Assembly (NCBI GenBank): GCA_963816975.1 | Contig: CAWFMD010000004.1 | Coordinates: 191,461-255,460, forward strand | Direction: 5' to 3' | From: DASRIA01 sp963816975 | Lineage (GTDB): Bacteria; Actinomycetota; Thermoleophilia; Solirubrobacterales; JBBDJG01 | DNA: 64,000 nucleotides | Part shown: positions 1 through 8,907 of the stretch, piece by piece | Position numbering within the stretch: position 1 is the stretch's first letter | Layout of the letters: each line of letters opens with the position of its first letter | Position numbers and translations under genes: made by a program | The notes under the pieces: generated by a model | Database searches by the model: none | Seen by the model: only the letters and a program-made list of their open reading frames with translations | What the model was told of the DNA's origin: nothing

Positions 1-671
1 GTCGTTTCCATGAACCAGGGGTTGGTTTCCTCCTCGAGGATCCAGAGGCGGTCACCGAGCGCGCGGGAGGTCTCGAGCGCCTCGTCCGAGACCCAGGCGC
101 GCATCCGGGGAACAGCGGCCTGCTGCGGGCACCACTCGGCGCTGACGTTGACGCGATTGCGCACGGTGTCCTCGTCGAGGCTCGGGTTCGCGGTGGAGAT
201 CATGGTGCGCAGCGCCCCGCGATAGTCGGTCTGCATCATGGACAGGAGCGCCTCGACCACCGAGTCGGAGGCGGCCAGGCCCTCGCCGCCCTCGCCGGCG
301 ACGCGGTTCACCGGGTTCGCGGCGACGCACACCACGGCTCGCACCAGCTCGGGCCGGTTCGCGCCCATCCGCACCGCCCGGTTGGAGCCGTCGCCCATCG
401 TGGCGATCACGACCGGGCCGTCACATGTGGCCTCGATCACGGCCGCGAGGTCCGCGACGTCGGTGTCCATGTCGTATGGGCCCCCCGCGCTCGAGCTGCC
501 GGTCCCGCGCATGTCGTAGGTGACCACGCGATGGCGCTCGGCCAGCAGGCCGATGAAGCCGTCGAAGACCGAGAGCGGCGAGAAGAACTGGTTGGCGACC
601 ACCACGTTCGGGCCTGCGCCCCGCTCTTCCCAGTGAAGCTGCGCGCCGTCGGGCCGGCTGATCACAGGCAT
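1..671 (-). CDS. alpha/beta-hydrolase-fold protein, 3' end cut by window edge
   Basis: The reading frame starts at ATG 671 and runs off the window after 223 codons, so the C-terminal part with the expected Asp/His is missing. The fold is recognisable from an early beta-strand region, the 'YDMRGTGSS' loop (about residues 52-60) and a following strand-helix. At the nucleophile elbow the canonical G-x-S-x-G is absent: the sequence reads 'IATMGDGSN' (residues 89-97), which puts Met or Asp where Ser is expected. It therefore may not be an ordinary serine hydrolase. It lies 32 bp downstream of the adenylate cyclase gene in the same direction, so cotranscription is likely. Substrate unknown. Confidence 0.75.
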   Translation of the reverse strand, partial: MPVISRPDGAQLHWEERGAGPNVVVANQFFSPLSVFDGFIGLLAERHRVVTYDMRGTGSSSAGGPYDMDTDVADLAAVIEATCDGPVVIATMGDGSNRAVRMGANRPELVRAVVCVAANPVNRVAGEGGEGLAASDSVVEALLSMMQTDYRGALRTMISTANPSLDEDTVRNRVNVSAEWCPQQAAVPRMRAWVSDEALETSRALGDRLWILEEETNPWFMET

Positions 672-703
672 GCGGAAAAGTTTGGCAGAGCGCTCTGGCC
701 GGC

Positions 704-3700
704 TTACGAGACGAACGTCCTGGCGTACTCGGCCAGGTGCGCCACGCCGAGCCGCTCGAAGTCCGCCACGGCGCGGTCGAGCACCGCACGTCCCTCTTCC
801 TGGCGGCCCGCCTCGTGCAGCACGTGCCCGAGCAGCAAGTCGGCGATCGCGGCGTCGAGCGGTCGCCCGATGCCCTCCCACAGCTCCCTGGCCTCGGCCA
901 TCATGCGCGTTGCCTCCACGGGATCGCACTCCGTCGTGCCCATCGCCATCAGGGCGGCGGCGCTGCCCACCGGATAGTGCAGGCGGTCGGCCAGGTGCCC
1001 GGCCTCCTCCGCGGTCTCGCGGCCCTGCTCCTGCTTGCCGGCGATCACGAGCGTGATCGCACGCGCGGACATCGCCTCGATGGACTGCGCGATCAGCCCG
1101 GCGCGCTCGCACACGTCCAGCGCGCGGTCGAGCTCGGTGATCGCGGCGGTGTAGTCGCCGCTGTCGCGCAGCGCGCGGCCGAGCCAGTAGAGAGCCGCGA
1201 AGGACACCTCGGACCAGCCCACCTGCTCGGCCAGCTCGTGCGCGCGGCGACACCATTGCTCCGCGTCCTCCCAGCGCCCTTCGCGCCAGGCCAGCATTCC
1301 GCGCAGCACGCACGGATAGCAAAGCTTGCCGACCAGGCCCTCGCGCTCCGCGAGGTCGGCGCTGGCCTCCGCGGCCACCTCGACCTCGTCCCACGCGGCG
1401 CGATAGGCGGCCACCTGGGCGATCGACGATTGCAGCTCGACCTGCGCCGGCAGGTCGCCCACCTGCTGCGCGAGCGCGAGCGCCTCGCCGTAGGCCTGCC
1501 CGGCCCCGTCGTAGTCGGCTTCCGAGACCTCCAGATGGTGACCCAGTGTGAGCAGCGCCCGGATCGTCTCGCCGTCGTCCGAGTCGCGTGCCAGCTCGAC
1601 GGAGCGCTCCAGGTTCTCGCGCGCCTTCTCCGTGTCGCCGATGCGCCCGAACACGCGTCCGAAGATTCCGTGGGCGCGGCTCGCGACGCGCGTCTCCTGG
1701 AGCTTCTCGGCGAGCCGCAGCGCCTTCTCCGAGGCGTAGATCGCGAGCATGTTGTCCCCTGCGTGCATGTACAGCGACGCCGCCTCCTCGTACAGGTGCA
1801 CGAGCTCCAGGCTCGGCGGCCCGTCCTTCAAGAGGTTGATGCCCTTCTGGTAGCGCTCGATCGCCTGCTTGCGCTCGCCGCGGTTCCACAGGCCCGCTCC
1901 GATCTTGCGATGCAGGTCCGCGACGCGCGTCAGGTCCTCCTGGCGGCGGTGGAACTCGAGCGCCTGCTCCCACAGGTCCACGGCGGTGCCCACGCGGCCC
2001 ATGCGGAAGGCCACGTCGGCCTGCTTCTCGGTGACACGCGCGACGGAACCTGGATCGTGCGGGCAGTCGATCTTCTGCGCGGCCTCGTACTGCTCGAAGG
2101 CCTCGGGGTTGGAGTAGAGCCTCGCGGCTGCGTCGCCGGCTCCCTCGAGGTACTGGAGCGCCTTGCGATGGATGGGCTCGGCGTCGATGCCCTCCATGCC
2201 GCCCTCGGTGGTGAGGATCGCGGCGCGCCCGAAGTGCTCGGCCAGCAGCGCGACGACCTCGTCGGTCCGCTCCCCGGCACGGTCCTCGAGGAAACGCCCG
2301 ATGTCGAAGTGCTTGCGCGCCCGCACCGCCTTGGGCAGCATCCCGTAGGCGACGTCGCGGATCAGCACGTGCTTGAACGAGTACTCGCGCTCGCCCGCCA
2401 GGCGCACGCCGACGTCGGGCACGATGATGTCCTTCTCCTGCAGGCTCTGGAGCGCCTCGCGGATCGCGGTCTCGCCCTGTCCGGCCATCGGAAGAGATCC
2501 TTCCCAGAACGTGCGGCCCACGACCGCGGCATGCTGGACCAGCACGCGCTCCGCAGGCTCGAGCGAGTCCAGTCGCGCGGCCAGCAGACCCTGCACCGTG
2601 TCCGGGAGCTCGAACAGCTCGCCGCCGCCTTCGTCCGCCAGGCGGCGGGCCATCTCCTCGGCGAAGAAGGGGTTGCCGCCGGCGCGCTCGGCGACCGCGA
2701 CGACCGCGTCGCTGTCCTCGCTGCCGCCTCCGACCAGCGAGACGACCAGCTCGCGGGTCTGCTCGACGGTCAGCGGGTCCAGCAGGATCGAAGTCGCCTC
2801 GTGGCGTCCGCCTCCCCACCGCTGCCGCCGGTCGATCAGCTCGTCGCGCGCCAGGCACAGCAGGATCAGCGGTCCGCGCACCCACTGCGTGAGGTACTCG
2901 ATCAGATCGAGCATCCCGTGGTCGGCCCAGTGGATGTCCTCGAACACGAGCACCAGCGGGTTGCGCAAGGCCATCGCCTCGATCACCGAGCGCACCGCCG
3001 AGAAGAACACCTCTCGCATGCGCTGCGGGTCCTCGCTCTCGGACTGCGAGATGTCGAGCGGCGCCTCGATGCCCAGCAAGCGCCCGATCACGGCCGCACG
3101 GCGCTCGGGCGGCTCGGCCAGCTCACCGGAGACCTTCATCAGGGAGTCGACCGCGGCCAGCAGCTTGGCCCACGCCTCCTCCGTGCTGTCGCCGTCCAGG
3201 ATCCCGGCCTCGGCGCGGATCACCTCGGCCAGCGCCCAGTACACGATGCCCGAGCCGTAGGGGAGGCAGCGTCCCTCGCGGAACGTCGGCGCCGGGTCGC
3301 GCTGCCCGAGCTGGCGCTCGAGCTCCTGGCGCAGGCGTGACTTGCCGACGCCGGCCTGACCGAGCACCGTGACGAGGTGCGCGCGGCGCTCGCGCTCGAC
3401 GCGGTCGTAGACGGAGCGCAGCAGGTCCAGCTTGTCGGAGCGCCCGACGAGCGGAGTCTCGCCGAGGCTCGAGCGCCGCGCCGAGGCCTGGCGCGCGAGC
3501 ACGCGCTCGGCCTCCCAGGCCGGGACGGGCTGGGCCTTGCCCTTCAGCGTGAGGGGCTCGAGCTCCGTGTACGTGATCGCCTGGCTGGTCGCGCGGAACG
3601 TGCGCTCCCCGACGGTCACGCTGCCCGGCTGCGCCGCGGACTGCAGGCGCGCCGCGACGTTCACCGTGTCGCCGATCACCGTGTAACCGTCGCCGACCGC

Positions 3701-4261
3701 GCCGGCGACCACCTCGCCGGTGTTGACGCCGACGCGCAGCGCAAGGTTCACGCCATGCGTGGCGCCGAGGCTCTCGTTGATCTCGGCCATCGCGTCCTGC
3801 ATGCCGAGAGCCGCCCGCACGGCGCGCTCGGCATCGTCCTCGTGCGTGACCGGGGCGCCGAACACGGCCATCACGTTGTCGCCGATGTACTTGTCGACGC
3901 GGCCGCCGAAGCGATCGACCTCCTCGCCCAGCCGTCGCAGCGCGCGATCGACGAGGCTCTTGACGGCCTCCGGGTCCATGCGCTCGGCGACGGCCGTGTA
4001 GCCCGACAGATCGGCGAACAGCACGGTCACCTGGCGGCGCTCCTCGGGCAGGGCGGCAGCAGCCGGCGCGGGCGGAGGCGGCGCGGCGGGTGATGCGTCC
4101 CCCACCAGTGAGAACCCGCAGTTCATGCAGAAGCGGGCCTCGCCCGGCGCCGGATTACCGCAGTTGGGGCACGTCCGTGCGAGCGCGTTCCCGCAGGACA
4201 TGCAGAACCGGGCGCCCTCCGGATTGTTCGTTCCGCAGTGTCCGCACGCAATCGTCCCCAT
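704..4261 (-). CDS. class III adenylate/guanylate cyclase with zinc ribbons, AAA-type ATPase and TPR region
   Basis: A 1185-residue cytoplasmic signalling protein that should make cAMP (or cGMP). Two CxxC...CxxC zinc ribbons come first (Cys6/9/20/23 and Cys31/34/45/48). The cyclase homology domain follows, with metal-binding Asp84 ('FADLSGYT') and Asp128 ('KYIGD'), the purine-selecting Lys124, and a 'GDTVNVAARL' segment that supplies the Asn and Arg for catalysis, so the site looks intact. Next come a Walker A ('GQAGVGKS'), a Walker B ('LVLVFEDIHWAD') and a long helical TPR-like C-terminal half, as in cyclase-LuxR-type STAND regulators. I chose ATG 4261 because a TATCTT box sits 6 nt upstream, as at other genes here; an in-frame start at 4309 is possible. 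What it senses is unknown. Confidence 0.9.
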   Translation of the reverse strand: MGTIACGHCGTNNPEGARFCMSCGNALARTCPNCGNPAPGEARFCMNCGFSLVGDASPAAPPPPAPAAAALPEERRQVTVLFADLSGYTAVAERMDPEAVKSLVDRALRRLGEEVDRFGGRVDKYIGDNVMAVFGAPVTHEDDAERAVRAALGMQDAMAEINESLGATHGVNLALRVGVNTGEVVAGAVGDGYTVIGDTVNVAARLQSAAQPGSVTVGERTFRATSQAITYTELEPLTLKGKAQPVPAWEAERVLARQASARRSSLGETPLVGRSDKLDLLRSVYDRVERERRAHLVTVLGQAGVGKSRLRQELERQLGQRDPAPTFREGRCLPYGSGIVYWALAEVIRAEAGILDGDSTEEAWAKLLAAVDSLMKVSGELAEPPERRAAVIGRLLGIEAPLDISQSESEDPQRMREVFFSAVRSVIEAMALRNPLVLVFEDIHWADHGMLDLIEYLTQWVRGPLILLCLARDELIDRRQRWGGGRHEATSILLDPLTVEQTRELVVSLVGGGSEDSDAVVAVAERAGGNPFFAEEMARRLADEGGGELFELPDTVQGLLAARLDSLEPAERVLVQHAAVVGRTFWEGSLPMAGQGETAIREALQSLQEKDIIVPDVGVRLAGEREYSFKHVLIRDVAYGMLPKAVRARKHFDIGRFLEDRAGERTDEVVALLAEHFGRAAILTTEGGMEGIDAEPIHRKALQYLEGAGDAAARLYSNPEAFEQYEAAQKIDCPHDPGSVARVTEKQADVAFRMGRVGTAVDLWEQALEFHRRQEDLTRVADLHRKIGAGLWNRGERKQAIERYQKGINLLKDGPPSLELVHLYEEAASLYMHAGDNMLAIYASEKALRLAEKLQETRVASRAHGIFGRVFGRIGDTEKARENLERSVELARDSDDGETIRALLTLGHHLEVSEADYDGAGQAYGEALALAQQVGDLPAQVELQSSIAQVAAYRAAWDEVEVAAEASADLAEREGLVGKLCYPCVLRGMLAWREGRWEDAEQWCRRAHELAEQVGWSEVSFAALYWLGRALRDSGDYTAAITELDRALDVCERAGLIAQSIEAMSARAITLVIAGKQEQGRETAEEAGHLADRLHYPVGSAAALMAMGTTECDPVEATRMMAEARELWEGIGRPLDAAIADLLLGHVLHEAGRQEEGRAVLDRAVADFERLGVAHLAEYARTFVS

Positions 4262-4267
4262 CCTTGC

Positions 4268-4273
4268 AAGATA
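4268..4273 (-). promoter_or_regulatory. -10 box TATCTT of the cyclase gene
   Basis: TATCTT lies 6 nt before the ATG at 4261, the spacing expected of a leaderless transcript. No Shine-Dalgarno of useful spacing is present. Confidence 0.45.
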
Positions 4274-4336
4274 CGCCATGTGAGCAGGGAAATCCGTGCG
4301 CTTCCGCACAGACGGGAGCGCCCCGCCTGCGGGTGC

Positions 4337-5464
4337 CTAGAAAGAGCCGCGCAGCTCGCGCGTGAGTGCGGCGATCGCGACCGAGAACAGCACCGTGAAG
4401 AGCACGATCGCCCAGGCTGGGCCGCTCTCGGCGCTGCCACCGAGGTCGAAGACCGGTGACCCGGACTCCGACATGATCCCGCTGGCTTGCGTGAAGGTCC
4501 CGGCAGGCGAACCCGCCGCCCCCCCGACGGGCACCGCGCCCGCGGAGATCAACTGCGGCGCGAGGTTCCCGATGCCGGCCGCGTCGAAGGGACCGACCAC
4601 GGTCGCGGCGCAGTCGGTGGTCTCCGCCGCGTGCTGAAGACGGTCGAGCGCGCGGCGCTCCGTGTTGCGAACGGCCTGCCGGGAGAGCCCGAGCCGGCCG
4701 CCGATCTGCAGCCGCGTGAGCGGCGCACCGTTCACACCTGCGCGCATGGAGATCACGCGACGGTCGACAGCGGGCAATGCGGACAGGCATCCCTCGAGCT
4801 GACCGAGGACGGCGTGCAGCTGCGCCGGACCGGCGCCCGCGAGCATCGTCGCCAGCGAGCCGCCGGCCGTGCCGTCGGGGCCGACGGCACGACCCGGAGC
4901 GCCACCGCCCGCGGCGCCACCGCCCGCGGCGCCACGGTCCTCGCCCGCGCCGCCGGTGACGTGTCCGATGATCCGCTCGACGGGGCCGGCCGGACCCGCC
5001 GGCCCGCCGCCGGACCCGGCGCCCGCGCCGCCGATCAGCTCCGTCGCCTTCGCCGGGACTTTCCCGGTCGTCTGCTTGATCTGATTCGTCGCCAGCGGGA
5101 CGGTGTCTGTCACCGCACCGATGGTCTGTGGAGTCTGTGGAACGGCCTTGGGGGGGGCGCCGGAGGTCTTGGGGGACGTCTTTGGCGTCGTCTTGCGCAC
5201 CACGTCGGTGACCGGCTTGGCGACCTCCTTCACGACGGGCGGGACGCTGGGCGCCGGCGTCGCGACCCGTGGCGCAGGTGGCGGTGCGGGCGCCGTCGAG
5301 GGGACGCGCACCGTCGGGCTCGGGACCGTCACCGGCGCGGCGGGCAGGGTCACCGCGGTGCCCGGCACCGTCAGCGCGAACACGTTCATCGCACCGCACG
5401 CGAGCACCGCGGCGGTGGCCGGCAGGCACAGCGCTGCGATCCGCTTGAGGCTTCCCATCCCCAT
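4337..5464 (-). CDS. exported, membrane-anchored protein with sigma-70 region-4-like helix-turn-helix
   Basis: 375 residues. The N-terminus is a signal peptide (basic 'LKR', hydrophobic stretch to about residue 30). A Pro/Ala/Thr/Val-rich disordered stretch covers about 30-130 and a Gly/Ala-rich stretch about 130-200. A compact domain at about 205-275 reads 'LPAVDRRVISMRAG', then 'LTRLQIGGRLGLSRQAVRN', then 'ERRALDRLQHA'; this is the pattern of sigma-70 region 4 / SigA-like HTH domains. A single membrane helix ('WAIVLFTVLFSVAIAALT') ends the protein just before a short basic tail. If both hydrophobic segments act as they look, the HTH lies outside the cytoplasm, which is odd for a DNA-binding fold. 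The gene ends 75 bp upstream of the cyclase gene. Function unknown. Confidence 0.75.
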   Translation of the reverse strand: MGMGSLKRIAALCLPATAAVLACGAMNVFALTVPGTAVTLPAAPVTVPSPTVRVPSTAPAPPPAPRVATPAPSVPPVVKEVAKPVTDVVRKTTPKTSPKTSGAPPKAVPQTPQTIGAVTDTVPLATNQIKQTTGKVPAKATELIGGAGAGSGGGPAGPAGPVERIIGHVTGGAGEDRGAAGGGAAGGGAPGRAVGPDGTAGGSLATMLAGAGPAQLHAVLGQLEGCLSALPAVDRRVISMRAGVNGAPLTRLQIGGRLGLSRQAVRNTERRALDRLQHAAETTDCAATVVGPFDAAGIGNLAPQLISAGAVPVGGAAGSPAGTFTQASGIMSESGSPVFDLGGSAESGPAWAIVLFTVLFSVAIAALTRELRGSF

Positions 5465-5526
5465 TGCGAGCCGTGTGTACCTCGGCCGCCGCTTGCCTAA
5501 ACGCCCGGCGGCAGGGCGCTTACCGC

Positions 5527-5814
5527 TCAGGCAGCGCGGCGTGTGGGAGCGCCGGTGGGATCGGTGCCGGGGGGCCCGGCCTCCTCCCGCAGGGCATTGA
5601 GTCCAACGGCGAGGCGCTCGCGCAGCGTCTCCTCGAGCGAGGCCTCCGGCGGGAGCGCGACGGCGATGCGGCGCACGAGGAATATGCCGCGCGCCACCAG
5701 CTCGTCTGCCTCGGCTTCGCTCGCGGGAGCCATCCCACGCACGACCTCACGGACGTAGGTCTCCACATCCGCGACGTCACGCTCCGCATATCTTCTGGCG
5801 AGGAATCGTTGCAT
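5527..5814 (-). CDS. small protein of unknown function (95 aa)
   Basis: A 95-residue, charged, mostly helical protein without cysteines, membrane segment or recognisable motif. It begins 'MQRFLARRYAERDVADV' and ends in a Pro/Thr/Arg tail. I chose ATG 5814 because a TAGTTT box stands exactly 7 nt upstream (5822-5827), the arrangement seen at other leaderless genes here, and because the open frame farther upstream overlaps the sulfotransferase gene. It is 62 bp from the exported HTH gene and on the same strand. The family is not recognised. Confidence 0.6.
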   Translation of the reverse strand: MQRFLARRYAERDVADVETYVREVVRGMAPASEAEADELVARGIFLVRRIAVALPPEASLEETLRERLAVGLNALREEAGPPGTDPTGAPTRRAA

Positions 5815-5821
5815 GAGGCGC

Positions 5822-5827
5822 AAACTA
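5822..5827 (-). promoter_or_regulatory. -10 box TAGTTT, leaderless start of the 95-aa gene
   Basis: TAGTTT is separated from ATG 5814 by exactly 7 nt. Confidence 0.45.
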
Positions 5828-5912
5828 GAACTCGGGCCCGACGGAAACTTCTTCCGCGGGCGCACCGGTACCCCTGCCGACACGGGGCGAAACGCGCCAG
5901 GCCCTGCAGTGG

Positions 5913-7229
5913 TCAGGGCCGCGCGGTCGCGCGGTCGTAGCCGAACAGCTCGATCGCGTCCCCGAGCCGGCGCTCGCATTCCTCGATCAGCGCGGGCTCG
6001 AGGTCGCGCACGTAGCGTCCGATCGAGGCCTCCGGGTCCGGGGTCGTACGGTGCTCCGACATGCGCGGTGACGACCCCTCCGAATGGGCCAGCATCCGTC
6101 GCACGGCCGCGTCGCCCGCGTCGAGGCCGAGGTACTCGAGCATGCGCGTGAGGGTCTGGGCCGGCTCGCGCATCAGGTCCTCGTAGCGCACCAGGTGCGC
6201 CCCCGCGCCCCGACGCTGCCAGCTGTCCGCAACCGAGGCGATCCGCCCTTCGAAGACCTCGCCGATCCAGCGCACCAGGTCCGCGGGCGGCGGTCGCACG
6301 GCGCGCTTCGCGTTCGCGGCCAGGACCGAGCACAGCACGTCGCGCGGGTCGCGCACCAGCACGACCTCGCGGGCGCCGGGATACAGCTCACAGGCGAGGT
6401 CCGACACGATGTCGTTGCGCATCTTCTCGGCGAAGTATGCGACGCGCTCCCGTTCCTCGCGCGCGGCCAGCCGCGCGTACAGCAGGTCGATGCGCGACTG
6501 AGCGAACGCCGCGATGTCCTCGACCGCCGCTCCCGCCAGCCACGCCTGCGTTTCGGCGTCGCCGAGCGACCGCGGCCGCGGATCGCGCCGGCCGAGCCAC
6601 CAATCGCCGTTCAGGTCGCCACCGGGCGCGACCTGCCGCATGAAGCTGTCCGGGCGCGCGAGGTTCCGCAGCACTTCGATCCAGTACGTGACGACGCGCG
6701 GCTCCTGGTCGAACGGCGGCCACGCCAGGATCTCGGGATGCCCGGCGAGCATCTGCACGAGGATCGTCGATCCGCTGCGCCCGGGGCCGGTCACGATCAG
6801 CGGTTGCATGCGTGGCTCGAAGGCCGTCTCGAGCCGTGCCCGCCTGCCGGTGATCGCTCCGACGCGCGCGCGGCCGCCGCCGGCGAAAGCCGCCCACACT
6901 CCGAGCTCGAACTCGGAGCGCAGGTCGAGTGCCCCGAGCGTCGCGTAGAAACCGCTCGACTCCGCTCCGGGCAGGTCCGGTCGCGCGGCGGCCAGCGCCG
7001 GCCGCAGGGCATCACACGGCGCGGTGTGGATCACGCCGCCGGGCCCCTGGAAGTCGACGTGGGTGACGACGTCGCCGTCGCCGACGGCGGCGCCGCGGAC
7101 GTCCAGGGACCAGCCTTCGGCGGCCGAGACCCCGTCCGGCCCGGGGCGCGGCTTGTCGATCGCCCCGTACAGCAACCCGGGCGCCGCAACCGGATCCGTG
7201 ACCTCCCGCACCTCGATCTTGCCGTGCAT
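5913..7229 (-). CDS. PAPS-dependent sulfotransferase family protein
   Basis: 438 residues. The sulfotransferase domain occupies roughly residues 145-430. It has the 5'-phosphosulfate-binding loop 'VTGPGRSGSTILVQML' near 145-160 and the 3'-phosphate-binding strand-helix 'EVVLVRDPRDVLCSVL' near 305-320. These are the two PAPS-contact signatures of the family, which moves a sulfuryl group from PAPS to a hydroxyl or amine acceptor. The first 140 residues form a separate domain ('GWSLDVRGAAVGDGDVV') that I do not recognise; similar N-terminal regions in actinobacterial homologues look carbohydrate- or envelope-related, which is inference. No signal peptide, so it probably acts in the cytoplasm. 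The acceptor is unknown. Confidence 0.85.
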   Translation of the reverse strand: MHGKIEVREVTDPVAAPGLLYGAIDKPRPGPDGVSAAEGWSLDVRGAAVGDGDVVTHVDFQGPGGVIHTAPCDALRPALAAARPDLPGAESSGFYATLGALDLRSEFELGVWAAFAGGGRARVGAITGRRARLETAFEPRMQPLIVTGPGRSGSTILVQMLAGHPEILAWPPFDQEPRVVTYWIEVLRNLARPDSFMRQVAPGGDLNGDWWLGRRDPRPRSLGDAETQAWLAGAAVEDIAAFAQSRIDLLYARLAAREERERVAYFAEKMRNDIVSDLACELYPGAREVVLVRDPRDVLCSVLAANAKRAVRPPPADLVRWIGEVFEGRIASVADSWQRRGAGAHLVRYEDLMREPAQTLTRMLEYLGLDAGDAAVRRMLAHSEGSSPRMSEHRTTPDPEASIGRYVRDLEPALIEECERRLGDAIELFGYDRATARP

Positions 7230-7361
7230 CCCGCGAACTACTGTAATCCGCCTGTCCGCCGCCTTAACAGGGCATTCGCCGGATCTTCAGGAACCGTTCA
7301 GGTTCGATTTCTATCTTTCACCGCACTCCTCCCCCTCCCCAAAGAGGCAGAACCCCAAAAG

Positions 7362-7383
7362 CGGCCGCCCGAAAGGGCGGCCG
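7362..7383 (-). terminator. intrinsic terminator of the polysaccharide lyase gene
   Basis: A 9-bp perfect GC stem (CGGCCGCCC / GGGCGGCCG) with a GAAA loop, flanked by A4 on the left and T4 on the right, so it can end transcription in both directions. On the minus strand it follows the lyase stop codon by about 30 nt and is followed by TTTT. Confidence 0.85.
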
Positions 7384-7416
7384 TTTTGGTTTGCGGGTCC
7401 GCGCGGGCGGCGGCGC

Positions 7417-8907
7417 CTACGGCGCGAAGGCGTTGGCCACGGCCGCGCGGCGCGTCTTGGCGACGGTCCAGCCGTCGTGGTAGATCACGGAGGTGCCGGA
7501 CACGTCGGGGTCGCGGTAGATCCCGATCCGCGCGTGCGAGCAGACGTCGTCCGCGGGGCAGGCGGGGTCCGGGTGCCCGGTGGGAGCCTTCTGGGTGTGC
7601 GTGTAGATCCTGTTCTCGATCACCCGGTGCCCGAGGTCGAGGGTCGGCGGGATCTGGCGCAGGCCGAGACCGTCCGGGTCGTACCAGGTGGCGATGAACC
7701 CGACGCGCGGGTCGGTGGAGAAGCGGATGTGCTGCAGCCACCTGACCCAGCGGCCCATCACCATCGGGACCTTCCACAACGAGCGCATCGGCCCCGACTC
7801 GCAGTGACTGGCCGCACTGTTGCGCAGCGCGAACACCGTGCGGCTGGAGACGATGCCCAGCGCGGGCGTGCCGCACGAGCCGAGCTGCTTGATCTGCATG
7901 ATCAGGCCGCCATCGTTCTTGAACGACACGGGCGCGCCGTCGGACGCGAACGAGAAGTTCAGCGGCAGGAAGGTCTGGAATGCGACCCATGCTTCCTGTC
8001 CGTCGTGGAACAGCAGCTGGTGGTGCAGGCGCTTCGCCTCGGTGTTGCCGTTGTCCAGCTCGCAGCGCTCCCCGTAGGAGTCGTCACCGTCGTGGACCTC
8101 GATGCGGTAGGCACGCCGGCCCTGCACAGCCCCGGCCGTGACCTGGTCGAAGCGCGAGCGGTCCTCGCAGCTGAAGCTGACCCACTCGTTGTTGTCCGGC
8201 CAGCGCTTGCCCGACAGCGAGTCGTCCCAGGGCTGCTCGGCATCGCCGGTCCACAGGATGTCCTCCGGGCTGGCGGGCGGAGGCTTGGGGTCGGGCGTCG
8301 GCGGCGGTGGCGGTGGAGTGGGACCGGGCGGCGGGCTCGGTGACGGGTTCGGCGGCGGGCTCGGTGTCGGTGACGGGCCCGGGCCGGGGTTGGGCACCGG
8401 CGCCGGTCCCGGCTCGGTCTTCTCGTCGGCGAGCAGGCCGACCGCGTCGAAGTACAGGTTGCGGTCGCAGGTCAGCGGCTTGGCCGGTGTCGTCGTGTAT
8501 GCGTCGGCCGGCTCGTGGTAGTCGTTGTCGAAGACGACCGCGAGGGTGTGGTTGCCGGGCGCGATGTCGACCGGCGCGGCGGTGTAGCCGTTCTCCTGCA
8601 CGGAGGTGGAGAGCACCGCCACGTCGTCGATCTCGACGACCATGTGCGGCCACTGGTCGCCGCACTTCGGGCCCGAATCGGCCTTCACCACGAGCTTGGT
8701 GGCGCGCCGGTCGAGGCGCACGGACTTCTCGACCCGGCCGTTCGTGTAGAAGACCGTGACGGGCTCGACGCGCTTGCCGCTGACCTTCGACGTGTCCTCG
8801 CCCTGGATGATGTCCACGACGGTCTCTGCGCCGAATGCCGGCACCGCGATCGCCGCGAGGACGAGCGCCAGCGGCCAGCCATAGCGGAATATCCTGGAGC
8901 TTCGCAA
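7417..8907 (-). CDS. secreted polysaccharide lyase with N-terminal carbohydrate-binding module
   Basis: 496 residues. It has a signal peptide (about 1-26), then a beta-rich module at about 27-165 resembling the calcium-dependent xylan-binding CBM36/60 type ('AGNHTLAVVFDND'-like strand, paired Cys). A Pro/Ser/Thr/Gly linker of about 45 residues follows, and then a beta-jelly-roll domain at about 215-496 that matches the heparin-lyase-I-like / polysaccharide lyase family, with 'YRIEVHDGDD', 'GERCEL' and 'WVAFQTFLP'. It should cut an acidic polysaccharide outside the cell by beta-elimination; which one cannot be read from sequence. The start is TTG 8907, preceded at 6 nt by a full AAGGAGG Shine-Dalgarno. 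The gene is transcribed alone and ends in the terminator at 7362. Confidence 0.8.
   Translation of the reverse strand: MRSSRIFRYGWPLALVLAAIAVPAFGAETVVDIIQGEDTSKVSGKRVEPVTVFYTNGRVEKSVRLDRRATKLVVKADSGPKCGDQWPHMVVEIDDVAVLSTSVQENGYTAAPVDIAPGNHTLAVVFDNDYHEPADAYTTTPAKPLTCDRNLYFDAVGLLADEKTEPGPAPVPNPGPGPSPTPSPPPNPSPSPPPGPTPPPPPPTPDPKPPPASPEDILWTGDAEQPWDDSLSGKRWPDNNEWVSFSCEDRSRFDQVTAGAVQGRRAYRIEVHDGDDSYGERCELDNGNTEAKRLHHQLLFHDGQEAWVAFQTFLPLNFSFASDGAPVSFKNDGGLIMQIKQLGSCGTPALGIVSSRTVFALRNSAASHCESGPMRSLWKVPMVMGRWVRWLQHIRFSTDPRVGFIATWYDPDGLGLRQIPPTLDLGHRVIENRIYTHTQKAPTGHPDPACPADDVCSHARIGIYRDPDVSGTSVIYHDGWTVAKTRRAAVANAFAP

Noticed and set aside
737..3340. Long plus-strand open frame opposite the adenylate cyclase
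   Set aside because: High-GC antisense shadow: rich in Arg/Ala/Leu/His, no domain pattern, fully opposite a protein with complete motifs.
5527..6333. 268-codon upstream-extended version of the 95-aa gene
   Set aside because: The upstream part is antisense-frame sequence within the sulfotransferase gene; the promoter box places the start at 5814.
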